This document shows positions 23,831 through 32,916 of a DNA stretch of 35,018 nt, one piece after another. Within the stretch, counting starts at the first letter, position 1. Every line of letters starts with the position of its first letter. The notes under the pieces are model-generated. The model was given only the letters and a program-made list of their open reading frames with translations. It had not been told where the DNA came from and searched no databases. Position numbers and translations under genes: made by a program. The stretch is from Rubrivivax sp. (lineage in GTDB: Bacteria > Pseudomonadota > Gammaproteobacteria > Burkholderiales > Burkholderiaceae_C), in contig JAJTDM010000034.1 of NCBI GenBank assembly GCA_021300575.1, positions 1 to 35,018 on the forward strand, read 5' to 3'.

Positions 23831-24685
23831 TCAGGGGGCCGCAGGCGCGTCGTGACCGGGCGGCAGGTGCGCATGGTGCCTCATGAATCGGCAGACCGCG
23901 GCGATCAGCGCTGCAGGCTGGTCTTTGTGCGGCGAGTGGCCGCAATCGGGCAATTCCAGCAGTTCCGTCTGCGACACGCGCCGTGCAATGCCGTGGATCT
24001 GCTCCAGCGTGCCGTACTCGTCGTCCAGTCCTTGCACGGCCAGCAATGGGCAGGTGATGCTGCGGATCTCGTTCTCGATGGACCAGGCGCGGAAGTCCGG
24101 GTGCAGCCAGATGTCGTTCCAGCCGCGGAAGGCCGAGTCCGGGTCGTCGTGGTACCGGGCCAGACGCGCGCGCAGGTCGGTGGTCTCGTAGGCGGTGCGG
24201 GCCTTCGCGATGCTGGTTGCCGACAAGTCTTCCACCAGGATGTGCGGCGCCAGCACAATGGCCCCGGCCACCTGCTGCGGCAGGTGCGCCGCATGGATCA
24301 GGCTGATGGAGCCGCCGTCGCTGTGGCCGAAGAGCCAGGGCTTGTCGGTCTGTGCGTCCACGCCCACGGCCTGCAGGAAGGCGGGCAGCACCTGCAGCGC
24401 CTGGCGGTGCATGAAATCGGGCGCCCAGGCTTCGCTGGCCGCGCGCGGCGTGGAGCGGCCGTAACCGGGGCGCGAATACACCAGGCCACGGCAACCGGCG
24501 GCCTCGCACAGCCGGGCCGGGAAGTCCCGCCACATCGCCAGCGAGCCCAGGCCTTCGTGCAGGAAGACGATCAGCGGCGCCTCCCGGCGTTCGGCGTTCA
24601 CCCAGGCGTGCTCGATGCGCACTTGCTGGCCTGCCCAGTCGATCTCGGCGAACTGGGGTGTTGCAGCGGTGGCGGGGGCAGACAT
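23831..24685 (-). CDS. Alpha/beta hydrolase in the benzoate operon
   Basis: A 284-residue alpha/beta hydrolase. The oxyanion-loop motif is VFLHEGLGSLAMW, followed by YSRPGYGRSTP, the nucleophile elbow LFGHSDGGS (Ser122), a likely acid in QGLDDEYGT (Asp) and the final His in DCGHSPH. There is no signal peptide, so it is cytoplasmic. It lies 43 bases after the benzoate-CoA ligase and 38 before livH. Hydrolases of this type occur in many box clusters, perhaps cleaving stray CoA esters, the epoxide's lactone by-product or ester precursors of benzoate; the substrate is not known from sequence. Confidence 0.85.
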   Translation of the reverse strand: MSAPATAATPQFAEIDWAGQQVRIEHAWVNAERREAPLIVFLHEGLGSLAMWRDFPARLCEAAGCRGLVYSRPGYGRSTPRAASEAWAPDFMHRQALQVLPAFLQAVGVDAQTDKPWLFGHSDGGSISLIHAAHLPQQVAGAIVLAPHILVEDLSATSIAKARTAYETTDLRARLARYHDDPDSAFRGWNDIWLHPDFRAWSIENEIRSITCPLLAVQGLDDEYGTLEQIHGIARRVSQTELLELPDCGHSPHKDQPAALIAAVCRFMRHHAHLPPGHDAPAAP

Positions 24686-24728
24686 GGCGGGGCCTTGGGA
24701 GGCGTTCAGGTGACGAGCTCGCAGCGCC

Positions 24729-26312
<1,584 letters not shown>

Positions 26313-26399
26313 GGGCGTGTCTCCTGATCCTTGTGGTGCGGCAGGCGTTCGCACGGGGTGAGCTCGATCGAACTTTGCGGCAGCAGGACTTGGTGTGAT

Positions 26400-26433
26400 C
26401 TGCATCAGGCTTGCGCCCGAACGCAAGATGCAG
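26400..26433. promoter_or_regulatory. Nested inverted repeat in the boxR/ligase divergent promoter
   Basis: An inner perfect pair CTTGCG (26410-26415) and CGCAAG (26422-26427) flanks 6 bases. An outer pair CTGCAT (26400-26405) and ATGCAG (26428-26433) surrounds it, offset by 4 bases on the left. It lies 88-121 bases before the ligase start and overlaps a possible boxR promoter (TTGCGC 26411-26416, 17 bases, TATTGT 26434-26439). Confidence 0.5.
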
Positions 26434-26441
26434 TATTGTGC
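26430..26441. promoter_or_regulatory. Candidate BoxR operator, site 1
   Basis: GCAGTATTGTGC fits GCA-N6-TGC, the pattern shared by five sites around boxR and boxC. It overlaps the end of the nested inverted repeat and a possible -10 of boxR. Confidence 0.5.
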
Positions 26442-26471
26442 TTATGTGAACTTTAGAGCCGCCAAAACAGC

Positions 26472-27467
26472 ATGTCAAGCACTATATTGCCTGCGCTAGG
26501 GAAAACACCAGAGTCCGCTTTACCCGCCGATCAGCGTGGCAAGGGACCCGAGGCCGAAGAGTCGGCGCAGCCCGCAGGCACTGTGGGGGAAGAGCTTGGC
26601 AAGAACCCGTTCCTGATGGCGCTGGGAGATCGCGTGCGCCAACTGCGGGCCCGACGCGGTATGACGCGCAAGGCGACCGCGCTGGCGGCCGAGGTGTCCG
26701 AGCGGCATCTGGCCAACCTGGAGTACGGGGTGGGCAATGCCTCCATCCTGGTGCTGCTTCAGGTGGCGCAGGCCCTGCAGTGCTCACTGGCTGAGCTGAC
26801 CGGGGACATCACCACCTCCACGCCGGAGTGGCTGATGCTGCGCGAGATGCTGGGGGGGCGTGATGAGGCCACGCTGCGCCGCGTGCGCGTGGCGGTGGGT
26901 GAGTTGCTGCACGGTGCGGGCCAACCCGCTGGAGTGCGCAGCCCGCGCATTGCCCTGGTGGGTCTGCGCGGTGCGGGCAAGTCCACGCTCGGTCGCATGC
27001 TTGCCGAAGACCTGGGCTTTCCATTCGTGGAGTTGAGCGGCGAGATCGAGAAGTTCGCCGGCTGTCGTGCTTCAGAGATCCAGGCGCTTTATGGGCAGAA
27101 CGCCTACCGCCGCTACGAACGCCGCGCGCTGGAAGAGACCATACAGATCTACCCCGAGGCCGTGATCGCTACCCCTGGCGGCCTCGTGTCGGATCCGGCC
27201 ACCTTCAACGAACTGCTCACCCACTGCACGTCCGTGTGGTTGCAGGCGGCGCCCGAAGATCACATGAAGCGTGTGATCGCTCAGGGCGACATGCGCCCCA
27301 TGGCGGCCAGCAAGGAAGCGATGGAAGACCTCAAGGGCATCCTGGCGGGTCGGGCGGCGTTCTACTCCAAGGCCGATTTCCATATCGACACGAGTGCGCA
27401 GCCTCTGGAGGAGACCTTCCGCACACTGCGTCATACCGTCCGCGGGGCCCTGGCCCTGGCAAATTGA
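26472..27467 (+). CDS. boxR: BoxR-type regulator: XRE helix-turn-helix plus shikimate kinase-like domain
   Basis: A 331-residue protein. Residues about 50-112 are an XRE/Cro helix-turn-helix (LGDRVRQLRARRGMTRKATA, then VSERHLANLEYGVGNAS). Residues about 157-325 are shikimate kinase-like, with a P-loop GLRGAGKST (164-172), the DVE-equivalent FPFVELSGEIEKFAG, and YERRALEETI. BoxR and BzdR share this build and use the kinase-like domain to sense benzoyl-CoA, repressing the pathway in its absence. The first 45 residues are low in conservation and contain a candidate operator in their DNA. The true start may therefore be ATG 26616 (MALGDRVRQ) or a GTG at 26583. It is upstream of and co-directional with boxC. 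Confidence 0.9.
   Translation: MSSTILPALGKTPESALPADQRGKGPEAEESAQPAGTVGEELGKNPFLMALGDRVRQLRARRGMTRKATALAAEVSERHLANLEYGVGNASILVLLQVAQALQCSLAELTGDITTSTPEWLMLREMLGGRDEATLRRVRVAVGELLHGAGQPAGVRSPRIALVGLRGAGKSTLGRMLAEDLGFPFVELSGEIEKFAGCRASEIQALYGQNAYRRYERRALEETIQIYPEAVIATPGGLVSDPATFNELLTHCTSVWLQAAPEDHMKRVIAQGDMRPMAASKEAMEDLKGILAGRAAFYSKADFHIDTSAQPLEETFRTLRHTVRGALALAN
26479..26490. promoter_or_regulatory. Candidate BoxR operator, site 2
   Basis: GCACTATATTGC, close to GCACTATGATGC in the boxC promoter. It lies inside the first codons of the longest boxR frame, which is an argument for a later start or for autorepression by roadblock. Confidence 0.45.
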
Positions 27468-27484
27468 GGGGAAACTCGAAATAT

Positions 27485-27562
27485 GCACGATAGTGCTTGA
27501 CTTGAAAATCTTGCACGCACTATGATGCGTTGTCGCGAATCGAAAAGCATGCATTCGAGTGC
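27485..27562. promoter_or_regulatory. Three phased candidate BoxR operators over the boxC promoter
   Basis: GCACGATAGTGC (27485-27496), GCACTATGATGC (27517-27528) and GCATTCGAGTGC (27551-27562) all fit GCA-N6-TGC and start 32 and 34 bases apart, about three helical turns. The first abuts the -35 element, the second covers the -10, and the third lies in the leader. This geometry fits repression of boxC by BoxR. Confidence 0.6.
27497..27526 (+). promoter_or_regulatory. Sigma70-type promoter of the boxCBA operon
   Basis: TTGACT (27497-27502), an 18-base spacer, then TATGAT (27521-27526): close to consensus and about 70 bases before the boxC start. The -10 lies within the second candidate operator. 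Confidence 0.65.
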
Positions 27563-27594
27563 CTCAACCGATTGACCAGAGCCCGGAGACAACC

Positions 27595-29250
27595 ATGAGC
27601 CAAGCCCTACGCGTGCAATACCAGACCCACCCTTCCCAGTACAAGCACTGGAAGCTCAGCTTCGCCGGCCCCGTGGCCACGCTGAAGGCGGACTTTGACG
27701 AGAACGGCGGCCTGCGTCCCGGCTACAAGCTCAAGCTCAACAGCTACGACCTGGGCGTGGACATCGAGCTCAACGACGCCATCAACCGCATCCGCTTCGA
27801 GCACCCCGAAGTCCGCACCGTGGTGCTGACCAGCGCCAAGGACAAGGTGTTCTGCTCCGGCGCCAACATCTTCATGCTGGGTGTCTCCAGCCACGCCTGG
27901 AAGGTGAACTTCTGCAAGTTCACCAACGAAACCCGCAACGGCCTGGAAGATTCCTCGAAGTACAGCGGCCTGAAGTTCCTGGCGGCCGTGAACGGCGCCT
28001 GCGCCGGCGGCGGCTACGAAGTGGCCCTGGCCTGCGACGAGATTCTGCTGGTGGACGACCGTTCCAGCGCCGTCAGCCTGCCGGAAGTGCCGCTGTTGGG
28101 CGTGCTGCCCGGCACGGGCGGCCTGACCCGGGTGACCGACAAGCGCAAGGTGCGCCATGACCTGGCGGACCTGTTCTGCACCAGCGTGGAAGGCGTGCGC
28201 GGCCAGAAGGCCAAGGACTGGCGCCTGGTGGACGACATCGCCAAGCCCGCCGTCTTCGCCCAGAAGGTGCAGGAGCGCGCCCTGGCCCTGGCCGCCGGGA
28301 GCGACCGTCCCGCCAACGGCAAGGGCGTGGAGTTGACGCCAGTGCTCTGCACGGTGGAGGCTGACCGCCTGGTCTACCCGAATGTGGTCGTGGCGATTGA
28401 CCGCACCAAGCGCACCGCCACCTTCACCGTCAAGGCGCCCACGGGCGCTCAGCCCACCGACGTGGCGGGCATCGAGGCCGCGGGCGCCGCCTGGTATGCC
28501 CTGGCCATGGCGCGTGAGCTGGAAGACGCCATCCTGTCCATGCGCACCAACGAGCTCGACATTGGCACCTGGCTGATCAAGACCGAAGGCGACGCCGCGG
28601 CCGTGCTGGCGCTGGACGCCGTGCTGATGGCGAACAAGGACCACTGGTTCGTGCGCGAGACCATCGGCCTGCTGCGCCGCACCTTCAGCCGCCTGGACGT
28701 CTCCTCGCGCAGCCTGTTCGCCTTTGTCGAGGAAGGCTCCTGCTTTGCCGGCTCCTTCCTGGAACTGGCCTTGGCGTGCGACCGCACCTACCACCTGGCG
28801 CTGCCCGACAGCGACACCCCGCCCACCATCACCGTCGGTGAGGTCAACTTCGGCTTGTACCCGATGATCACCGGGCAGAGCCGCCTGCAGCGCCGCTTCT
28901 ACGACGAGCAGCCCGCCATGGAGGCCGTGCGCGCCAAGGCCGGGCAGGCCCTGGACGCCGACGTCGCCTTCGCCCTGGGTCTGAACACCAGCAACCCCGA
29001 CGACATCGACTGGGCCGACGAGACCCGCATCGCCATCGAAGAGCGCGTGGCCATGAGCCCGGATGCCCTCACCGGCATGGAAGCCAACCTGCGCTTCAAC
29101 GGCAAGGAGAACATGGTCACCCGCGTCTTCGGCCGCCTCACCGCCTGGCAGAACTGGATCTTCCAGCGCCCCAACGCCGTGGGCGAGAAGGGCGCGCTCA
29201 AGGTCTACGGCAAGGGTGACAAGGCTGCGTTTGATTGGAACCGCGTTTAA
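27595..29250 (+). CDS. boxC: Benzoyl-CoA-dihydrodiol lyase BoxC
   Basis: A 551-residue crotonase-superfamily protein, the length expected for BoxC. It starts MSQALRVQYQTHPSQYKHW at ATG 27595 behind CGGAG; the frame is open to 27559 but has no match there. It has two crotonase-like halves. The first shows TSAKDKVFCSGANIFMLGVSSHAWKVN in part and AVNGACAGGGYEVALACDE with PEVPLLGVLPGTGGLTRV. The second has EEGSCFAGSFLELALACDRT and GEVNFGLYPMITGQSRL. BoxC opens the ring of 2,3-epoxybenzoyl-CoA by hydrolysis, giving 3,4-dehydroadipyl-CoA semialdehyde and formate. It is cytoplasmic and first of the boxCBA genes. Confidence 0.95.
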   Translation: MSQALRVQYQTHPSQYKHWKLSFAGPVATLKADFDENGGLRPGYKLKLNSYDLGVDIELNDAINRIRFEHPEVRTVVLTSAKDKVFCSGANIFMLGVSSHAWKVNFCKFTNETRNGLEDSSKYSGLKFLAAVNGACAGGGYEVALACDEILLVDDRSSAVSLPEVPLLGVLPGTGGLTRVTDKRKVRHDLADLFCTSVEGVRGQKAKDWRLVDDIAKPAVFAQKVQERALALAAGSDRPANGKGVELTPVLCTVEADRLVYPNVVVAIDRTKRTATFTVKAPTGAQPTDVAGIEAAGAAWYALAMARELEDAILSMRTNELDIGTWLIKTEGDAAAVLALDAVLMANKDHWFVRETIGLLRRTFSRLDVSSRSLFAFVEEGSCFAGSFLELALACDRTYHLALPDSDTPPTITVGEVNFGLYPMITGQSRLQRRFYDEQPAMEAVRAKAGQALDADVAFALGLNTSNPDDIDWADETRIAIEERVAMSPDALTGMEANLRFNGKENMVTRVFGRLTAWQNWIFQRPNAVGEKGALKVYGKGDKAAFDWNRV

Positions 29251-29297
29251 CCCTCACTGACTCTCTTTCTCGAACCGAACTCACCCCGGAGCACACC

Positions 29298-30725
29298 ATG
29301 TCTGGCATCAATTACAGCGAGAAGATCCCCAACAACGTCAACCTGGGCGAAGACCGCACGCTGCAGCGCGCGCTCGAGAGCTGGCAGCCTGACTTCATCA
29401 ACTGGTGGGACGACATGGGCCCCGAGGGCACCACGGACGCCAACGTCTACCTGCGCACTGCCGTCAGCGTGGACCCGCAGGGCTGGGCCCAGTTCGGCCA
29501 CGTGAAGATGCGCGACTACCGTTGGGGCATCTTTCTGAACCCGGGCGAAGCCGACCGCAAGATCCACTTCGGTGACCATCTGGGCGAGAAGGCCTGGAAC
29601 GACGTGCCTGGTGAGTACCGCGCCAACCTGCGACGCATCATCGTGACGCAAGGTGACACCGAGCCGGCGTCGGTGGAGCAGCAGCGCCACCTGGGCCTGA
29701 CCGCGCCCAGCATGTACGACCTGCGCAACCTGTTCCAGATCAACGTGGAAGAGGGCCGCCACCTGTGGGCCATGGTCTACCTGCTGCACAAGCACTTCGG
29801 CCGCGATGGCCGTGAGGAAGCCGACGCCCTGCTGCAGCGCCGCAGCGGCCAGGAGGACAACCCCCGCATCCTGCAGGCCTTCAACGAGCAGACGCCCGAC
29901 TGGCTGAGCTTCTTCATGTTCACGTACTTCACGGACCGTGACGGCAAGTTCCAGTTGTGCGCCCTGGCCGAGTCGGCGTTTGACCCGCTGGCCCGCACCA
30001 CCAAGTTCATGCTGACCGAAGAAGCGCACCACATGTTCGTGGGCGAGTCCGGCATCAGCCGCGTCATCCAGCGCACCTGCCAGAAGATGAACGAGCTGAA
30101 GACCGACGACGTCAAGAAGCTGCGCGAAGCTGGCGTGATCGACCTGCCGACCATCCAGCGCTACCTGAACTTCCATTTCAGCGTCACCATCGATCTGTTC
30201 GGTGCCGACGAGTCGTCCAATGCCGCCACCTTCTACTCCACCGGCCTGAAGGGCCGCTACGAGGAGGGCAAGAGAGTCGACGACCACCAGCTGCGCGGCC
30301 AGACCTACAAGATCCTGGCGGTGCAGAACGGCCAGCTCGTGGACAAGGAAGTACCGATGCTGAACGCCTTGAATGAAGTGCTGCGCGACGACTACATCAA
30401 GGACAGCATCGCCGGCGTGGAGCGTTGGAACAAGGTCATCGAGAAGGCAGGCATCCCCTTTCGCTTGAAGACTCCGCACAAGGCGTTCAACCGCCACATC
30501 GGCGCGCTGGCGGGCGTGAAGGTGTCGCCCGAGGGCCGCGTGGTGTCCGAGGCCGAGTGGAACGCACAGGCGGACCACTGGCTGCCCAGCGGCGCCGACC
30601 GCGCCTTCGTGGCCAGCCTGATGGGCCGCGTGGCCGAGCCGGGCAAGTTCGCCAACTGGATTGCGCCTCCGGCCATGGGCATCAACCGTCAGCCGGTGGA
30701 CTTCGAGTACGTCCGCTTCAACTGA
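29298..30725 (+). CDS. boxB: Benzoyl-CoA 2,3-epoxidase, oxygenase subunit BoxB
   Basis: A 475-residue di-iron oxygenase, the usual BoxB length, starting MSGINYSEKIPNNVNLGED at ATG 29298, 47 bases after boxC. The likely iron ligands by family pattern are Glu122, Glu152 and His155 (EEGRHLWAM), Asp213, and Glu242 with His245 (TEEAHHMFVGE). The C-terminal part includes RLKTPHKAFNRHIG. BoxB epoxidises benzoyl-CoA at C2-C3 with O2, receiving electrons from BoxA. The full length and all ligands appear intact. Confidence 0.96.
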   Translation: MSGINYSEKIPNNVNLGEDRTLQRALESWQPDFINWWDDMGPEGTTDANVYLRTAVSVDPQGWAQFGHVKMRDYRWGIFLNPGEADRKIHFGDHLGEKAWNDVPGEYRANLRRIIVTQGDTEPASVEQQRHLGLTAPSMYDLRNLFQINVEEGRHLWAMVYLLHKHFGRDGREEADALLQRRSGQEDNPRILQAFNEQTPDWLSFFMFTYFTDRDGKFQLCALAESAFDPLARTTKFMLTEEAHHMFVGESGISRVIQRTCQKMNELKTDDVKKLREAGVIDLPTIQRYLNFHFSVTIDLFGADESSNAATFYSTGLKGRYEEGKRVDDHQLRGQTYKILAVQNGQLVDKEVPMLNALNEVLRDDYIKDSIAGVERWNKVIEKAGIPFRLKTPHKAFNRHIGALAGVKVSPEGRVVSEAEWNAQADHWLPSGADRAFVASLMGRVAEPGKFANWIAPPAMGINRQPVDFEYVRFN

Positions 30726-30754
30726 GCAAGTCGCGCACCCGTCGTGACAAGATC

Positions 30755-30773
30755 GGGGCCCCTTGTGGGCCCC
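30755..30773 (+). terminator. Strong hairpin between boxB and boxA
   Basis: GGGGCCC (30755-30761) and GGGCCCC (30767-30773) pair perfectly over a 5-base loop and are followed by TTCTT. It starts 29 bases after boxB and ends 30 before boxA. It looks like a partial terminator or attenuator, or an mRNA-stabilising 3' end that would lower boxA relative to boxC and boxB. Confidence 0.55.
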
Positions 30774-30803
30774 TTCTTCCAAGGATTTCCAGGAGACAAC
30801 AAC

Positions 30804-32084
30804 ATGGACATGGCCGAAGGCAGCGTCATTCGCCAGCACCTGATCGATCCCGAGATCTGCATCCGCTGCAACACCTGCGAGGCCACCTGCCCCGTGGGCG
30901 CGATCACACACGATTCGCGCAACTACGTGGTCGATGCCGAGAAGTGCAACTTCTGCATGGCTTGCGTACCGCCGTGCCCCACGGGCTCCATCGACAACTG
31001 GCGCAACATGCCCAAGGTGGTGGCCTACAGCGTGGCCGACCAGCTGACCTGGGACGAGCTGCCCGCCGAGCTGAGCCCCGAGCAGCTGGCGCAGGCCGGC
31101 GTGGCCGCCGATGCTGCACCCGCAGTGGAGCCGGTGCAGCCCGCGCTGCCGGCTGCTGCGGACGGCCAGGCGTCGTTCAACAGTGCCCAGTACGGCGCGG
31201 CCATCCCGCCTTGGTCTGCCGCCCACGCCTACACCAACCTCTATGGCCCCAAGGCTGCGCAGAAGACCATCACCGCCAACTGCACCGGCAACGTACGCGT
31301 CACCGAGGTGGGTACCGACTCCGACACCCACCACATCGTGCTGGACTTCGGCGCCATGCCCTTCCCCGTGCTGGAGGGGCAGTCCATCGGCATCGTGCCA
31401 CCTGGAGTGGACGCCAACGGCCGCCCTCACCACCCGCGCCAGTACTCCATCGCCAGTCCGCGCAACGGCGAGCGCACGGGCTACAACAACCTGTCGCTGA
31501 CCATCAAGCGCGTGCTGGAAGACCATCAAGGCAACCCCGTGCGTGGCGTGGGCAGCAACTTCATGTGCGACTTGCAGGTGGGCGACAAGGTGGAGGTCAT
31601 CGGGCCGTTCGGCGCGAGCTTCCTCATGCCCAACCACCCGCGCTCCAACATCGTGATGATCTGCACCGGTACCGGCTCCGCGCCCATGCGCGCGATGACC
31701 GAGTGGCGTCGGCGCCTGCGCAAGGCGGGCAAGTTCGAGGGCGGCAAGCTCATGCTCTTCTTTGGCGCCCGCACGCCGCAAGAGCTGCCCTATTTCGGCC
31801 CGCTGCAAAGCCTGCCCAAGGACTTCATCGACACCTCCTTCGCGTTCTCGCGCCAGGAAGGCCAGCCCAAGACCTACGTGCAGGACCTGCTGCGCCAGCG
31901 CGCGGCCGATCTGGCTCCGCTGCTGGCCGACGCCAACACCTTCTTCTACGTCTGCGGCCTGAAGGCCATGGAAGAAGGCGTGGTGCTGGCCTTGCGTGAC
32001 GTGGCCCAGCAGGCAGGCCTGGACTGGGACACCGTGGGCGCGGCACTCAAGCGTGAGGGCCGCCTGCACCTGGAAACGTATTGA
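30804..32084 (+). CDS. boxA: Benzoyl-CoA 2,3-epoxidase, reductase subunit BoxA
   Basis: A 426-residue iron-sulfur flavoprotein starting [17 protein letters not shown] at ATG 30804 with AGGAG upstream. Two 4Fe-4S motifs are complete: [12 protein letters not shown] (Cys19, 22, 25, 29) and [12 protein letters not shown] (Cys48, 51, 54, 58). After an Ala/Pro-rich linker (about 85-130) comes a ferredoxin-NADP reductase-like part with the FAD motif RQYSIASPR, the NADPH motif [14 protein letters not shown], and a C-terminal [12 protein letters not shown]. It passes electrons from NADPH to BoxB. Its stop lies 13 bases before the next gene. Confidence 0.95.
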   Translation: MDMAEGSVIRQHLIDPEICIRCNTCEATCPVGAITHDSRNYVVDAEKCNFCMACVPPCPTGSIDNWRNMPKVVAYSVADQLTWDELPAELSPEQLAQAGVAADAAPAVEPVQPALPAAADGQASFNSAQYGAAIPPWSAAHAYTNLYGPKAAQKTITANCTGNVRVTEVGTDSDTHHIVLDFGAMPFPVLEGQSIGIVPPGVDANGRPHHPRQYSIASPRNGERTGYNNLSLTIKRVLEDHQGNPVRGVGSNFMCDLQVGDKVEVIGPFGASFLMPNHPRSNIVMICTGTGSAPMRAMTEWRRRLRKAGKFEGGKLMLFFGARTPQELPYFGPLQSLPKDFIDTSFAFSRQEGQPKTYVQDLLRQRAADLAPLLADANTFFYVCGLKAMEEGVVLALRDVAQQAGLDWDTVGAALKREGRLHLETY

Positions 32085-32097
32085 GGCCCCACACCCC

Positions 32098-32892
32098 ATG
32101 AGCGCTTACCAGACCTTGTCGCTGACCACCCGCACCCCGGGCGTGGCGCAGATCACCATGTCGCGTCCGGCGGTCTTCAACGCCTTTGACGAGGCCATGA
32201 TCGGCGAGATGGACGCCGCCTTCGCGCAAGTGATTGCCGACGCCAGCGTGCGCGTCATCGTGCTGGCCGGCGAAGGCCGGCACTTCAGCGCTGGCGCTGA
32301 CCTGCAATGGATGCAGCGCGCCAGCACCGCCTCGCGCGAGTGGAACCTGCAGGACGCGCGGCGCTTTGCCGGCATGCTGTGGCGCATCGCCTCCAGCCCC
32401 AAGCCGGTGGTGGCGCGCATCCAGGGTGCGGCACTCGGCGGCGGCGTGGGCCTGGCCTGCACCTGCGATGTGGCAGTGGCGGCTGACAACGCCAGCTTTT
32501 CGGTCAGCGAGGCCAAGTTCGGGATCCTGCCCGCCGTCATCGGCCCCTACGTCACCAACGCCGTGGGCAAGCGCCAGGCGCTGCGTCTGGCCTTGACCAC
32601 CAGCCGCATTGGCGCAGCCGAGGCCCTGGCCATGGGCCTGGTGCACCAGGTGACGACGCTGGACGGCCTGGACGCCGCGGTGGATGTGGCTGTGAAAGAC
32701 CTGCTGGCCGGCGGGCCGAACGCCCAGCGCGAGATCAAGGCGCTGTTTGCCCAGCTGGAGGTGGGGCCCATCACCGAAGAGGTGCGCGAACTCACGGCCC
32801 AGACCATCAGCCGCGTGCGCGGCACCGACGAGGCGCGCGAAGGCTTTGACGCCTTCCTCTCCAAGCGCCCGGCGAACTGGATTCCGCAGTAA
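32098..32892 (+). CDS. Enoyl-CoA hydratase/isomerase family protein
   Basis: A 264-residue crotonase-fold protein starting MSAYQTLSLTTRTPGVAQI. It has the oxyanion-hole segments GEGRHFSAGADLQWMQ and GAALGGGVGLACTCDVAVAA, then SEAKFGILPAVIGPYV. Of the two catalytic glutamates of classical hydratases, the first is replaced (GGGVGL rather than GGGCEL) while the second (SEAKFG) is kept, as in the methylglutaconyl/carboxygeranoyl-CoA hydratase group. It lies right behind boxA and probably isomerises or hydrates dehydroadipyl-CoA on the way to 3-hydroxyadipyl-CoA; a PaaF/PaaG-like job is inferred. Confidence 0.88.
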   Translation: MSAYQTLSLTTRTPGVAQITMSRPAVFNAFDEAMIGEMDAAFAQVIADASVRVIVLAGEGRHFSAGADLQWMQRASTASREWNLQDARRFAGMLWRIASSPKPVVARIQGAALGGGVGLACTCDVAVAADNASFSVSEAKFGILPAVIGPYVTNAVGKRQALRLALTTSRIGAAEALAMGLVHQVTTLDGLDAAVDVAVKDLLAGGPNAQREIKALFAQLEVGPITEEVRELTAQTISRVRGTDEAREGFDAFLSKRPANWIPQ

Positions 32893-32916
32893 ATCTTCTG
32901 CCGTCAGCAGCACCTC

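Noticed and set aside
29247..32099. Long antisense open frame of about 950 codons opposite boxB and boxA, and similar ones opposite the membrane-flavin fusion and the hydratase-dehydrogenase genes
   Set aside because: They are byproducts of GC-rich codon bias in well-identified genes on the other strand and show no family motifs.
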